A stretch of 64,000 nucleotides of DNA from Amphritea sp. 1_MG-2023 (GCF_030547545.1 NZ_JAUOQE010000002.1:186001-250000); one strand, 5' to 3'; shown: positions 43,859 to 53,212, counted from the first letter of the stretch. Made by a program: numbers and translations. Notes: generated from the sequence alone by a model not told the origin.

Positions 43859-45044
43859 TCGAGCCGTGTTATGGGGATTAGCGGTGCTATTGATCGCCGT
43901 ACTGTCTTGGTACTGCCTGTGGTTTTTTGATCATTATCAACGGCAAGCGCAAACTCAGCGAGTGGATGTATCACCTGAAGCGCAACGTAACGTGTTCCTC
44001 GCCGCCGAGCGTTTTCTCGCTGAATTAGACTATGAGGTTGAAAGTTTTCGCGCTCGCGATTTAACCACTCAATTACCCTCTACGGACGATGCGTTATTGT
44101 TACGACGGATGCAGCCGGATCTATCGGCTCAGCAGCTTGATCGACTGAAAGGCTGGCTGTATGGCGGCGGTATTTTAATTGTGACTCCCACGGCTTTTGA
44201 TCAAGATGATGAGATTAGTGATACTTTTTTTGCCGATCTCGGGGTACAGCTGCGCAGGCCGACAGCAACGGATGTCGTCAGTCATGCTTGTGAGCAAGAG
44301 CCTTGCAGTGAAACGACAAAGGCGGCTAAGGCAGCGCTCAATTTGTCGTTCAGCGATGCCGTTGAGCCGATCAAAGTGAGTTTTCGGCGTGAGCGTATCT
44401 TAGTTGATCGCAATGGGCGCGCCTCGGAACACCTTGCTTCTGAGCAAGGCGATCAATATCTTAAGTTTGAGATGGGTTTGGGCCGCGTGTATGTGCTCAG
44501 TGATCTGGATCTGTTTACGAATGCGGGGATCAAACAGTTCGATCATGCGTTTTTTCTGAGTCACTTGGTGAGTGGCAGTGATAAGGTATGGTTGCAGTAT
44601 GGCATTGATCGGCCCGCATTACCGTTGCTGTTATGGCACAAAACCCCCTTCGTGATGGTGTCACTCGCCGTAGTGTTATGGTTAATGGGTTGGCGACTGT
44701 TTTTGTTTACCGGGCCTCGTTTAAGTTTGCAGCAGGAACAGCGACGGAATTTGTTGCAACATATTGACGCCAGCGCGGATTACGCTTGGCGTATCGATAA
44801 AGGCGATGGTTTATTTGAGCAAAATCGGCAAGCCATTGAGCAGGCTTGGCGGCAACGTCATCCGGGATTAAATGTGATGGATCATCGGCAGCGGGCTGAG
44901 TGGATCGGTGAAAAAGCAGGTATGGCGAGTCGCGCAGTTGAACGCAGTCTTTATCAGGCAATCACTAAAGATCAGGATTTTATTAAAGCAACGCTGGTAT
45001 TGCAGCAGTTGGCGAGTAGCTTAAAACAGCAGGAGTTAAGATGA
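43839..45044 (+). CDS. DUF4350 domain protein
   Basis: A protein of about 401 residues. An N-terminal anchor (VLWGLAVLLIAVLSWYCLWFF) is followed by a DUF4350 domain (ERFLAELDYEVESFRARDL, LKGWLYGGGILIVTP, YVLSDLDLFTNAGI). A second helix (FVMVSLAVVLWLMGWRLFLF) and a cytosolic tail end the protein. DUF4350 has a class I glutamine-amidotransferase-like fold with no proven activity. The start is uncertain between ATG 43839 and GTG 43845; both overlap the DUF4129 stop. Confidence 0.83.
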   Translation: MAVSTINRAVLWGLAVLLIAVLSWYCLWFFDHYQRQAQTQRVDVSPEAQRNVFLAAERFLAELDYEVESFRARDLTTQLPSTDDALLLRRMQPDLSAQQLDRLKGWLYGGGILIVTPTAFDQDDEISDTFFADLGVQLRRPTATDVVSHACEQEPCSETTKAAKAALNLSFSDAVEPIKVSFRRERILVDRNGRASEHLASEQGDQYLKFEMGLGRVYVLSDLDLFTNAGIKQFDHAFFLSHLVSGSDKVWLQYGIDRPALPLLLWHKTPFVMVSLAVVLWLMGWRLFLFTGPRLSLQQEQRRNLLQHIDASADYAWRIDKGDGLFEQNRQAIEQAWRQRHPGLNVMDHRQRAEWIGEKAGMASRAVERSLYQAITKDQDFIKATLVLQQLASSLKQQELR

Positions 45045-46024
45045 GCGATTTGCAGGGACAGGCGCAACTGTCAGACCGAGTGCTGCGTAAACTCGGGAGC
45101 TTGGAGCAAGAGATCAGTAAGGCGGTCATTGGTCAGCGTCAGGTGATTCGGGATACGATTATTGCGCTACTCGCAGGAGGGCACGTACTCGTGGAAGGTG
45201 TGCCGGGGTTAGGCAAAACGCTATTAGTGCGGAGTCTGGCGGCGGCCGTTGGCGGCGTTTTTAATCGCGTACAATTTACGCCCGACCTTATGCCGAGTGA
45301 TATTAGTGGGCATATTATGTTTGATCGTAAGAGTGATTCATTTCGGGTGCGTAAGGGGCCGGTTTTTTGTAACTTTTTACTGGCCGATGAAATCAATCGG
45401 GCACCGGCAAAAACTCAGTCGGCGTTACTCGAAGTCATGCAAGAGCAGCAGGTGACGATTGAAGGACAAACTTATGCATTGCAGTTACCCTTTTTAGCGC
45501 TCGCGACGCAAAATCCGATTGAGCAGGAGGGAACTTACCCATTACCTCAAGCGCAATTAGATCGTTTTCTATTGAAAGTTTATATCGACTATCCCGACAT
45601 GGATGAAGAGTTGCAAATGGTGCAGCAGATCACTACAGGATCGGTGGCTGATAAGCTTGATGTGTCACAGATTGATGAGGTATTGACGCCGGATGACATT
45701 ATCTATTTGCAGCGTTATACCGCTAGGTTGGAGGTTGATGAGCAGATTGTCGAATATGCGGTGAAGATTGCGCGAGCGACGCGCGATTGGCGTGGTATCG
45801 ATGCCGGCAGTGGCCCACGGGGGAGTATTGCGTTGTTGCGAGCGGGTCGAGCACAGGCGGTACTTTCCGGGCGTCAGTTTGTCACTCCAGATGATATTAA
45901 AGCGGTTGCGCCGGCGGTACTGCGTCATCGACTTAAACTGAGTGCTGATTTGGAGATTGAAGGTTATCGCGTGGATGATGTGTTGCAAGACATTCTTAGC
46001 CATGTGCCGGCCCCCAGGCTATGA
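45041..46024 (+). CDS. MoxR family AAA+ ATPase
   Basis: A 327-residue AAA+ ATPase of the MoxR/RavA class. Walker A is GVPGLGKT (53-60) and Walker B is LLADEINRAP (D116, E117). Sensor 1 is ATQNPIEQEGTYPLPQAQLDRF, and the lid domain has SGPRGSIALLRAGRAQAVLSGR. MoxR ATPases act as chaperones for assembly of metalloenzymes or envelope complexes, usually with VWA or DUF58 partners. It overlaps DUF4350 and DUF58 by 4 bases each. Confidence 0.93.
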   Translation: MSDLQGQAQLSDRVLRKLGSLEQEISKAVIGQRQVIRDTIIALLAGGHVLVEGVPGLGKTLLVRSLAAAVGGVFNRVQFTPDLMPSDISGHIMFDRKSDSFRVRKGPVFCNFLLADEINRAPAKTQSALLEVMQEQQVTIEGQTYALQLPFLALATQNPIEQEGTYPLPQAQLDRFLLKVYIDYPDMDEELQMVQQITTGSVADKLDVSQIDEVLTPDDIIYLQRYTARLEVDEQIVEYAVKIARATRDWRGIDAGSGPRGSIALLRAGRAQAVLSGRQFVTPDDIKAVAPAVLRHRLKLSADLEIEGYRVDDVLQDILSHVPAPRL

Positions 46025-47325
46025 TTCCATCCCGCCGCGCGGTGATACTCGCGATACTGATCTTAATGTTGGCTTGCGCTTCTGCCTACTGGCCTGAGGT
46101 GACGTGGCTACGTAATAGCGTTAGCGGTGCGGCGGTGGTGTTGTTACTGCTTGATCTGCTATGGCATCGGCGCGAGTCGGCGATTCAAGTGAGTCGCGCG
46201 CTACGGGGGAGTATCCCAGTGGGTGTTTGGAGTGAGGTGACACTACAGGTGAGCAACCCGAGTGGACGTTCACAGCAACTGCTATTACACGATCATCATC
46301 CGGCAGAGTATGCCGTCGAAGGCTTGCCGTTAAGTTTAACCGTGCCCGCCGAGCGTTGTGTCAAAAGCGTCTATCGTATTAAACCCGATCGACGCGGGGA
46401 TGCAGCGTTTCATGCGCTTGATCTGTTAACAGTGTCGCCTTTAGGGTTATGGCAACGTAAACAGCGACTGACGTTGCCGAGTCAGGTGAAGATTTATCCT
46501 AACTTTCGGGCCGTCAGCCAATACACGTTACTGGCGACCGATCATCAGCTGAGTCAGTTAGGCATTAAGCGCCGTTTACGTCGTGGCGAAGGCAATGATT
46601 TTCATCAGTTGCGTGAATATCGTGCCGGGGATAGCTTGCGACAGATCGATTGGAAGGCCACCTCGCGTTATCATCAGTTAATCTCCCGCGAATATCAGGA
46701 TGAGCGTGATCAACAGATACTGTTTATGTTGGATTGTGGTCGACGTATGCGTCATCGGGAAGACGGTAGTGGACATTTAGATCAGGCGTTGAATGCGATG
46801 TTATTGCTGGCTTATGTGGCGGCGGAACAGGGCGATGCGGTGGGTTTTCATACCTTTGGCGGTGTGCAGCGTTGGTTTCCACCGGTGAAAGGCGGCGCCG
46901 TTGTGCGTCAGCTGCTCGCTGCAACCTATGATATTGAGCCAACCTTAGCGGCATCGGACTATCTGGCCGCGGCGCGTGAGCTAATGCCGTTGCAACGACG
47001 TCGATCACTGATTGTCTTAGTGACCAATACCCGTGATGAAGATAGTGATGATCTCGCGGCAGCGGTGCGACTATTGAGCCGTCGTCATCTGCTAGTGATT
47101 GCTGATCTGCGTGAGCAAGTATTGGACACGGCTCAGCAAACCCGCGTCTCTGATCTGGATTCGGCATTACGCTTTCATGGTGTACAGCAATACTTAGCGA
47201 GTCGAGCACAGCATCATGAACAGTTAAGGCATCAAGGAGCAATACCGATGGATCTATTGGCTAAACAGTTACCGGTCGCCTTGATTAATCAATACTTGAG
47301 CGTTAAGGCCGCGGCCCGTTTGTAG
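46021..47325 (+). CDS. DUF58 domain protein
   Basis: A 434-residue protein with two N-terminal hydrophobic segments and a beta-sandwich part. The DUF58/VWA-like region has RRGEGNDFHQLREYRAGDSLRQIDWKATSR and LFMLDCGRRM, a degenerate MIDAS (D-C-G-R). It is the usual partner of MoxR ATPases. It closes the six-gene operon; the next gene is on the other strand 17 bases after the stop. Confidence 0.92.
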   Translation: MIPSRRAVILAILILMLACASAYWPEVTWLRNSVSGAAVVLLLLDLLWHRRESAIQVSRALRGSIPVGVWSEVTLQVSNPSGRSQQLLLHDHHPAEYAVEGLPLSLTVPAERCVKSVYRIKPDRRGDAAFHALDLLTVSPLGLWQRKQRLTLPSQVKIYPNFRAVSQYTLLATDHQLSQLGIKRRLRRGEGNDFHQLREYRAGDSLRQIDWKATSRYHQLISREYQDERDQQILFMLDCGRRMRHREDGSGHLDQALNAMLLLAYVAAEQGDAVGFHTFGGVQRWFPPVKGGAVVRQLLAATYDIEPTLAASDYLAAARELMPLQRRRSLIVLVTNTRDEDSDDLAAAVRLLSRRHLLVIADLREQVLDTAQQTRVSDLDSALRFHGVQQYLASRAQHHEQLRHQGAIPMDLLAKQLPVALINQYLSVKAAARL

Positions 47326-47342
47326 CCCGTCAATCGTTACCG

Positions 47343-48263
47343 TTATTGCGTTACACCATGGATGGGCTTGAGCCTTTTGCGTCGCAATAGGTTGACTTGA
47401 GAAACAATCATGCCCAATAACATCAGGCCGCAACCCAGCATAGCTTGCTGACTAAACGCTTCGTTCAGCAACCACCAACCGCCAATGACGGCGAATACGG
47501 CTTCTAAACTCATAATAATCGCCGCATGGGAGGCGGGAGCATCCCGTTGTGCCACCACCTGAAGAGTATAGGCGATACCCACCGATAACAGACCCGCGTA
47601 AGCGATAGGTTGCCAAGCGAGGACGAGGTTATTAAGGCTAAGGCTATCTTGTTCAAACATAATCGCCACGACAAAACTTAAGACAGCGCAGATAAAAAAC
47701 TGAATGATCGCAAGCCTTAGATTGTCGAGTTGACTCGCTAGCTTACCGATCACCACCACATGGCCTGCCCAGAAAAAAGCGCTGCCCAGCACCAGCAAAT
47801 CGCCGGTATTAATGCTGAGGCTGTCTCCATCCTGCTGAGTCACGGTTAAAAAATATAGGCCTAGTACCGCAAGCAAGCCGCCAAGCCAAGTGTTAGCGCG
47901 GGTAACATGGCCGAATAATAGGCCGATGAGGGGGACGATAATGATATACAGCCCCGTAATAAAACCCGCGTTTCCGGCGGAGGTCCACAGCAGGCCGACT
48001 TGCTGCAAGGATGCCCCCATAAATAGGAACACACCCGCCGTTAGGCTGCCTTTCAGCATCACCTGCGGTGTTGAATCTTGTTTGGTGCGGAATATAAGTA
48101 ATAACGGTAGCAAGGAGATCGCACCCAGCAGAAAGCGTGCGCCATTAAAGCCAAAGGGGCCGAGGTGATCCATGCCAAGACGTTGAGCAACAAAGGCCAG
48201 CCCCCAAATAGCGGCGACCAGTAGAAGAATCAAATCTGCACGGATATTACGGGTTTCCATCAA
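47343..48263 (-). CDS. DMT superfamily (EamA) transporter
   Basis: A 306-residue membrane protein with ten predicted helices in two EamA repeats. The first starts ADLILLLVAAIWGLAFVAQRLG and the second LLVLGSAFFWAGHVVVIGKLA; a conserved SLEAVFAVIGGWWLLNE motif lies near the C-terminus. Family members export amino acids, metabolites or drugs. The substrate is unknown. The gene is convergent with the MoxR/DUF58 operon. Confidence 0.9.
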   Translation of the reverse strand: MMETRNIRADLILLLVAAIWGLAFVAQRLGMDHLGPFGFNGARFLLGAISLLPLLLIFRTKQDSTPQVMLKGSLTAGVFLFMGASLQQVGLLWTSAGNAGFITGLYIIIVPLIGLLFGHVTRANTWLGGLLAVLGLYFLTVTQQDGDSLSINTGDLLVLGSAFFWAGHVVVIGKLASQLDNLRLAIIQFFICAVLSFVVAIMFEQDSLSLNNLVLAWQPIAYAGLLSVGIAYTLQVVAQRDAPASHAAIIMSLEAVFAVIGGWWLLNEAFSQQAMLGCGLMLLGMIVSQVNLLRRKRLKPIHGVTQ

Positions 48264-48548
48264 TCAGGTCTCATAAGGAGCAAAGCGGCTATTGTAGATA
48301 ATTGATTGGATTACGCAATGGGAGCGGCACGGTTAATGCCGTTACGCGGTAGGATATGCTAATCACCGATTGGCATTAACATGAAACGGCGGCTAGAGCC
48401 GTGAAGCGTGCTGAGGTCACCGTGCTATTTGATAGTTTATATCGGCTACAATGTCGCGTTAACTAGACAGTATGTCTCTCAATCAATACAATAATTTTAA
48501 ATTTCTTAGATATATCAATTAGTTTGCTAAATTAAGGGACCTTTCTGG

Positions 48549-50546
48549 ATGGAACGAATAGCTGAATATAAAAATGTTTGTAAAAAAATGAAATTCTTTC
48601 GTAGAAGTTCGCTTGCAGTCGCTATCCTGATGGGATCAGGATCCTTGATGGCATCAACGGGCTCTATCACTTTGACAGGTGATTACATCAAGATTGGCAC
48701 CAATGCATATGGCACATTAGGTTCAATTGGTAATATCGCCCCAGGGATTCAGTATGACGCGACTGGGAGTGGAACATTTAATGATAGTTACGACTATTTG
48801 ACGCCTGGTTCTCCATTTGAGGGGTATTATTTTACCGTCGATGCGAATGGATCAACTTATACTTCTGGTGCAAACAATGCTAGAGGAATGTCTTCAGGCG
48901 TGAGTAGTGATTCATTAGTAGATATATCTACCGATACTTATAATGGTGTTGAGTGGATTGGTTCGTATGATCCGGGGACTGGAACGCTCTTTGATATAAC
49001 TAATACTGTTGGTTTTGACGATGCTGACAAGCAGGTGAAGATTACCACCACCATCACCGCGACTGAGGATTTGAGTAATCTCTATTTGTTACGGGTGATA
49101 GACCCCGATACAGTTGCAGCATCTGGCGATTGGTCATACACAACTAATGTTAGAGGTTCGGAAGGGGTAGCAGAAACAAACTTTGTTTATGCTGAAGCAC
49201 TTGTCAGTAAATATATTATCGGCTTGTACTCTACAGCGACATCCGACGTCAATACGGGTATTTCTAGAGGATGGTCTAGTAACCCGCTGGAGTATTATGC
49301 AGGATTGAATGATGGTGATGGTGATTACACTATCGGTATCGCCTTCAATCAAGCAACACTCGTTGCTGATGATACGGTGACCTTTACTTATTACTACGTC
49401 TTCGGTTCTGATATCGCCGCAGTTGTGGAAGAGACAATTAGTGGCTTGAGTGTTGCCGAAGCGACACAACTGTTGAATAATACACCGGCCTATGGTGCTG
49501 CGACCGTTGTTGATTCAACTCCAGAATTACTGGCGTTGTTTTCTGGGGCTGGTTTAAGTGGTGATACAGAAGTCTCCGCAGCGGCGAGTGAGGTATTGCC
49601 TTTACTAAGCGGTAGTTCTGTGATTGCAACGACCAGTTCATTAACCGCTATTCAGAATACAATTCAATCGAGAATATCTGCCAATACGGGGATGTCTTCA
49701 GGTGAAGGATTTCTCGGTGATAAGTATGTCTGGATGAAACCGTTTGGCTCATGGGCTGATCAACGTGAGCAGGGTGGGGTTGAGGGTTACGATGCTGAAA
49801 CCGTGGGTATGGTATTAGGCCTAGATGGTTCGCTTAACGAACGTACCCGGTTAGGTTTGGCGTTTGCCTTTGCTGAAAGTAACATTGACGCAGGTACCTC
49901 TGCCGCCCCGCAAAGCCTTGATCTGGATATTTACCAACTCACAACCTACGGCAGCTATACTTTAGCCGAGAATATGGAAGCTGACTTTCAGGTCGCCTAT
50001 GGTCAAAATAAAACGGATGCTAGCCGTGATATCGCATTTACTAATACTGTAGCTAGTTCAAGTTATGATAGTGAATCTTTCCAGGCTGGCGTGGGGCTTT
50101 CACGACTCTATCCGTATAAAGAGGGGACTGATTTTATAGCCTCTGCACGACTCGATTATACTCATCTTGAGAATGATGCTTATTCTGAATCTGGTGCAGG
50201 GCTTCTCAATCTTAACGTCGAGAAGAGTGCCTATGAAGCTTTAATCGTAGGGGTTGATGGTAAGCTTGCGTATCAATTGGGTAACGGAAGAACTCTCGAA
50301 ACAAACTTAGGTCTGGGGTACGACATTAAAGATCAAGGGATTATCACCACGGCTGCTTTTGACGGTGCGCCGACGGTATCATTTGATACCAACGGTCTAA
50401 AACAAGACCCTTGGATCGTCGATATAGGTATTGGTTATAATCATCAAGCTCAAAATGGTATGCAAGTGTCTTTAAGATATGATGTCCAAGGCCGAGAAGA
50501 TTATTTGAATCAGTCTGCATCTGTCAAAATGCAATGGGCTTTCTAA
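48549..50546 (+). CDS. Autotransporter with unusual N-terminal extension
   Basis: A 665-residue type V secreted protein. The first 37 residues form a signal peptide with a long charged n-region (MERIAEYKNVCKKMKFFRRS) before the hydrophobic core SLAVAILMGSGSLMA. AAGGGA upstream supports the start at 48549, although ATG 48588 also fits. The passenger (about 38-385) is Gly/Ser/Asp/Tyr-rich, not a repeat-type adhesin. The beta-barrel (about 395-665) begins KYVWMKPFGSWADQREQGGVEGYDAE and ends in Phe (SVKMQWAF). It is surface exposed or released; passenger function unknown. A strong terminator follows. Confidence 0.85.
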   Translation: MERIAEYKNVCKKMKFFRRSSLAVAILMGSGSLMASTGSITLTGDYIKIGTNAYGTLGSIGNIAPGIQYDATGSGTFNDSYDYLTPGSPFEGYYFTVDANGSTYTSGANNARGMSSGVSSDSLVDISTDTYNGVEWIGSYDPGTGTLFDITNTVGFDDADKQVKITTTITATEDLSNLYLLRVIDPDTVAASGDWSYTTNVRGSEGVAETNFVYAEALVSKYIIGLYSTATSDVNTGISRGWSSNPLEYYAGLNDGDGDYTIGIAFNQATLVADDTVTFTYYYVFGSDIAAVVEETISGLSVAEATQLLNNTPAYGAATVVDSTPELLALFSGAGLSGDTEVSAAASEVLPLLSGSSVIATTSSLTAIQNTIQSRISANTGMSSGEGFLGDKYVWMKPFGSWADQREQGGVEGYDAETVGMVLGLDGSLNERTRLGLAFAFAESNIDAGTSAAPQSLDLDIYQLTTYGSYTLAENMEADFQVAYGQNKTDASRDIAFTNTVASSSYDSESFQAGVGLSRLYPYKEGTDFIASARLDYTHLENDAYSESGAGLLNLNVEKSAYEALIVGVDGKLAYQLGNGRTLETNLGLGYDIKDQGIITTAAFDGAPTVSFDTNGLKQDPWIVDIGIGYNHQAQNGMQVSLRYDVQGREDYLNQSASVKMQWAF

Positions 50547-50576
50547 ACGATACCCTTAACTGACTTTATAATATAT

Positions 50577-50602
50577 AAGCCGGTTATTAACCGGCTTTTT
50601 TT
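50577..50602 (+). terminator. Intrinsic terminator after the autotransporter gene
   Basis: AAGCCGGTT (50577-50585), loop ATT and AACCGGCTT (50589-50597), followed by a T-run to 50602. It is a 9-bp stem 30 bases after the stop. Confidence 0.93.
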
Positions 50603-50624
50603 ATTTTAAGCGCAGGCTAATTTT

Positions 50625-51461
50625 TTGAATAAACTCACGACCTTCTTAATAATGATTTATTTTTTGTCTGCTTGTTCAGTTGTTCCTTCCGCTGCTAAAC
50701 GGATAGCGGCCGCTGATGCCAAAGCCGAGCAGCTTGGATGGCAGGGAAAGATGATTGAAACAGGTCGCTTTCTGTTGCGCAGCTATTACTCAGTCGATAT
50801 GAAGCCCGCGAGTTTTCTGACTATCTATATAGAAGGTGACGGTCTTGCGTGGTTGACTCGGACATTACCGTCATCTGATCCGACGCCGATAACGACACTC
50901 GTTTTGCAGATGGCAATCAATCAGCCAGAAGGAAATGCGCTCTACTTGGGGCGTCCTTGTCAGTATACATTAGATGTTGATGGGGATTGCCGACCGGCAC
51001 ATTGGTTAGGCAGCCGATTTTCAAATGAGATAATCATCTCGATGGATCAAGCCGTCACCCTATTGAAGGAGCGCTTTCAGGCCGACTGGATTAATTTGGT
51101 TGGCTATTCCGGTGGAGCAAGCATCGCGACCTTGCTCGCTGCGCGACGCGATGATATTCATTTTTTAGTGACTGTGGCAGGCAACCTAGATCATCAAGCT
51201 TGGAGCGATTGGCATCGAATAACACCGTTAACTGATTCTCTCAATCCCGCCGACTTTATTGACGAGATCCGAGTGACTAGGCAGTTTCATTTGCTTGGCG
51301 AGAATGATAAAAATATACCGCCAAGCTTGATTCGGGCAGTGCTCAGCAAACGGAGTGAGCACCATGATGCTGAGGTTAGGGTGGTGCCCGGGTATACTCA
51401 TCATTGTTGCTGGGCTGAGGGTTGGCCAGATTTATGGCGCAACGGGCTACAAGCGGATTAA
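50625..51461 (+). CDS. Alpha/beta hydrolase lipoprotein
   Basis: A 278-residue lipoprotein beginning with TTG (50625). The lipobox FLSAC places the lipidated cysteine at residue 17. The alpha/beta-hydrolase nucleophile is S162 in NLVGYSGGASIATLLAA. Candidate acid and base residues are in LLGENDKNIPP and GYTHHCCW. It is predicted to be an esterase or lipase anchored in the envelope. The TTG is preferred because the next in-frame ATG (50652) would remove most of the signal peptide. It is convergent with the riboflavin synthase gene, overlapping by 4 bases at the stops. Confidence 0.8.
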   Translation: MNKLTTFLIMIYFLSACSVVPSAAKRIAAADAKAEQLGWQGKMIETGRFLLRSYYSVDMKPASFLTIYIEGDGLAWLTRTLPSSDPTPITTLVLQMAINQPEGNALYLGRPCQYTLDVDGDCRPAHWLGSRFSNEIIISMDQAVTLLKERFQADWINLVGYSGGASIATLLAARRDDIHFLVTVAGNLDHQAWSDWHRITPLTDSLNPADFIDEIRVTRQFHLLGENDKNIPPSLIRAVLSKRSEHHDAEVRVVPGYTHHCCWAEGWPDLWRNGLQAD

Positions 51462-52066
51462 CGGTTGTGTTGCATGTAGCGCTCAACCGTATCAATAATC
51501 GCTTGCGTCTGACTATCGATTTCGAGGTTGATGTGATCTCCCACCGCGGCTTGACCAAACAGTGTGACTGATAGGGTTTCGGGGATGAGATAAATATTAA
51601 AACGATTAGCAACCACTTCGCCGATGGTAAGGCTGCAGCCATTCAGCGCGACAAAACCCTTCGGTAAGATATATTTGATGATATCCGGTGTCGTGTCAAA
51701 CCAGATGATACGGTTATCTGCAGGCTGCTCGATTTGACTGATGGTGACCTGCGCATGGATATGGCCTGACATCAGGTGTCCGCCGATCTCTTCACCGATA
51801 CGTGCGGCGCGCTCGAAATTGACTCGATCGCCGGGTTTAAGTTTTCCGAGATTGGTGACTCTGAGTGTTTCCATAATGAGATCAAATTGGATCTGATTCT
51901 GCTTGAATGCCGTAATGGTTAAGCAGGTGCCGTTGATGGCGATGCTGGCGCCGGTTTGCAGATTGTCACAATGGGTTTGAGGAAACGCCAGCGTGAGCTG
52001 CATAAAATTATTTTTAATGGTTGTCGCCACAACCGAGGCGGTGCCCTGAACGATACCGGTGAACAT
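51458..52066 (-). CDS. ribE: Riboflavin synthase alpha subunit
   Basis: A 202-residue riboflavin synthase with the two lumazine-binding repeats: MFTGIVQGTASVV at the start of repeat 1 and HLMSGHIHAQVTI at the start of repeat 2. SIAINGTCLTITAF and FVALNGCSLTIGEV are the matching strands. The IPETLSVTLFG segment and the end TQAIIDTVERYM are close to the E. coli enzyme. It converts two 6,7-dimethyl-8-ribityllumazine molecules to riboflavin. No FMN riboswitch is visible in the short upstream gap (81 bases to the next gene). It is called ribC in some nomenclatures. Confidence 0.93.
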   Translation of the reverse strand: MFTGIVQGTASVVATTIKNNFMQLTLAFPQTHCDNLQTGASIAINGTCLTITAFKQNQIQFDLIMETLRVTNLGKLKPGDRVNFERAARIGEEIGGHLMSGHIHAQVTISQIEQPADNRIIWFDTTPDIIKYILPKGFVALNGCSLTIGEVVANRFNIYLIPETLSVTLFGQAAVGDHINLEIDSQTQAIIDTVERYMQHNR

Positions 52067-52147
52067 AAATTTTCCTGTTAAGTTATCACTGGTCTATGGT
52101 TATAGAGGCTGAAAGCTTTGATTGCAATGCCTTTAAAGGAGATCTGT

Positions 52148-53044
52148 ATGAAGGTTCTTATCACGGGTGCCACCGGCTTTATCGGTGGGCATCTTGTGGC
52201 GCGCTTACTAAAAGATGGACATGAGTTGATCGTCATGACGCGTTCTGCAGCGCATGCGCGGAAAAAATTCGCCGCTACGGTGGCGGTTATAACGCATACC
52301 GATCAGATTAATAGCGATGAGCCAATCGATGCGATTATTAATCTAGCCGGTGCGGGGATTGCCGATCAGCGTTGGAGTGAGTCACGTAAACAGCTGTTAG
52401 TCGAGAGTCGTCTTACGATAACCGCTCAGTTGATCGCGCTAATGACGCGCTTAGTCAGTAAGCCGGAGGTGTTTATCAGCGGTTCGGCAATTGGCTATTA
52501 TGGCTGTCGCAGCGATGACCTTCAGTTGGACGAGCGCAGTGATACGCTGAACGACTTTACTCATGATCTATGTCAGCGTTGGGAGTCTGAGGCGCTCAAG
52601 GCACAAACGATGGGAGTGAGGGTTTGCTTGCTACGAACCGGTATCGTGTTAGGGCAGGGTGGCGCTTTAGCCAAAATGTTGCTGGCTTTTCGATTGGGAC
52701 TGGGCGGGCCTATCGCGGGTGGCGATCAATGGATGTCATGGATTCATATTAATGATGACATTGAAATTATCTGCCTGATGTTAACTCAGTCTCAGTATTG
52801 TGGTGCTTATAATCTCACGGCCCCTGAGGCGGTGACCAATGAGCAGTTCAGTCGAACGTTAGCGAAAACCCTTTGTCGACCGGCTTGGTTTCGACTGCCC
52901 GCTGGCGTCTTGAAGCTGATGCTAGGAGAGGGCAGCGATCTGCTCCTTAAGGGACAACGTGTTTATCCTAAGCGATTATTAGATGCCGATTACCAGTTTA
53001 TCTATCCTGAATTAGCGGCTGCTTTAAAGCAAGTGCTTAAATAA
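52148..53044 (+). CDS. TIGR01777 family sugar-epimerase-like oxidoreductase
   Basis: A 298-residue short-chain dehydrogenase/epimerase-like protein. It opens MKVLITGATGFIGGHLVARLL (NAD(P) motif GATGFIGG), with INLAGAGIADQRWSESRKQ, FISGSAIGYYG and the DUF1731 C-terminal part (ALAKTL...RVYPKRLLDADYQFIYP). This is the YfcH/SulA-like TIGR01777 family, whose function is unknown. The ATG at 52148 follows AAAGGAGAT, better than the TTG at 52118. Its stop lies 8 bases before the IS5-type MITE. Confidence 0.87.
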   Translation: MKVLITGATGFIGGHLVARLLKDGHELIVMTRSAAHARKKFAATVAVITHTDQINSDEPIDAIINLAGAGIADQRWSESRKQLLVESRLTITAQLIALMTRLVSKPEVFISGSAIGYYGCRSDDLQLDERSDTLNDFTHDLCQRWESEALKAQTMGVRVCLLRTGIVLGQGGALAKMLLAFRLGLGGPIAGGDQWMSWIHINDDIEIICLMLTQSQYCGAYNLTAPEAVTNEQFSRTLAKTLCRPAWFRLPAGVLKLMLGEGSDLLLKGQRVYPKRLLDADYQFIYPELAAALKQVLK

Positions 53045-53052
53045 ATGCTTAG

Positions 53053-53185
53053 GGAAGGTGCGAATAAGTCAATGACGCCTCTGGCTTACAGAGAAGCTGG
53101 AGATCAAGGCAACAGTTACAGGCATGCTGGTTGTATGTCGAAAAATGTTAACGCAGAGAACATAACAGACTTATTCGCACCTTCC
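53053..53185. mobile_element. IS5-type miniature inverted-repeat element (MITE)
   Basis: A 133-bp element bounded by perfect 18-bp terminal inverted repeats: GGAAGGTGCGAATAAGTC (53053-53070) and its complement (53168-53185). Four-base direct repeats TTAG flank it (53049-53052 and 53186-53189). TTAG fits the YTAR target of IS5-group elements, and GGAAGGTGCGAA is the IS5-type end as I recall it. There is no transposase frame inside, so it must have been moved in trans. It lies between convergent genes, 8 bases after one stop and 27 bases from the batD stop. Confidence 0.88.
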
Positions 53186-53212
53186 TTAGCCTTACAGCTC
53201 GGTTTAGCCCAG

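Noticed and set aside
46724-47242. 172-codon minus-strand frame rich in His and Pro
   Set aside because: It is antisense to the DUF58 gene and shows no domain or signal.
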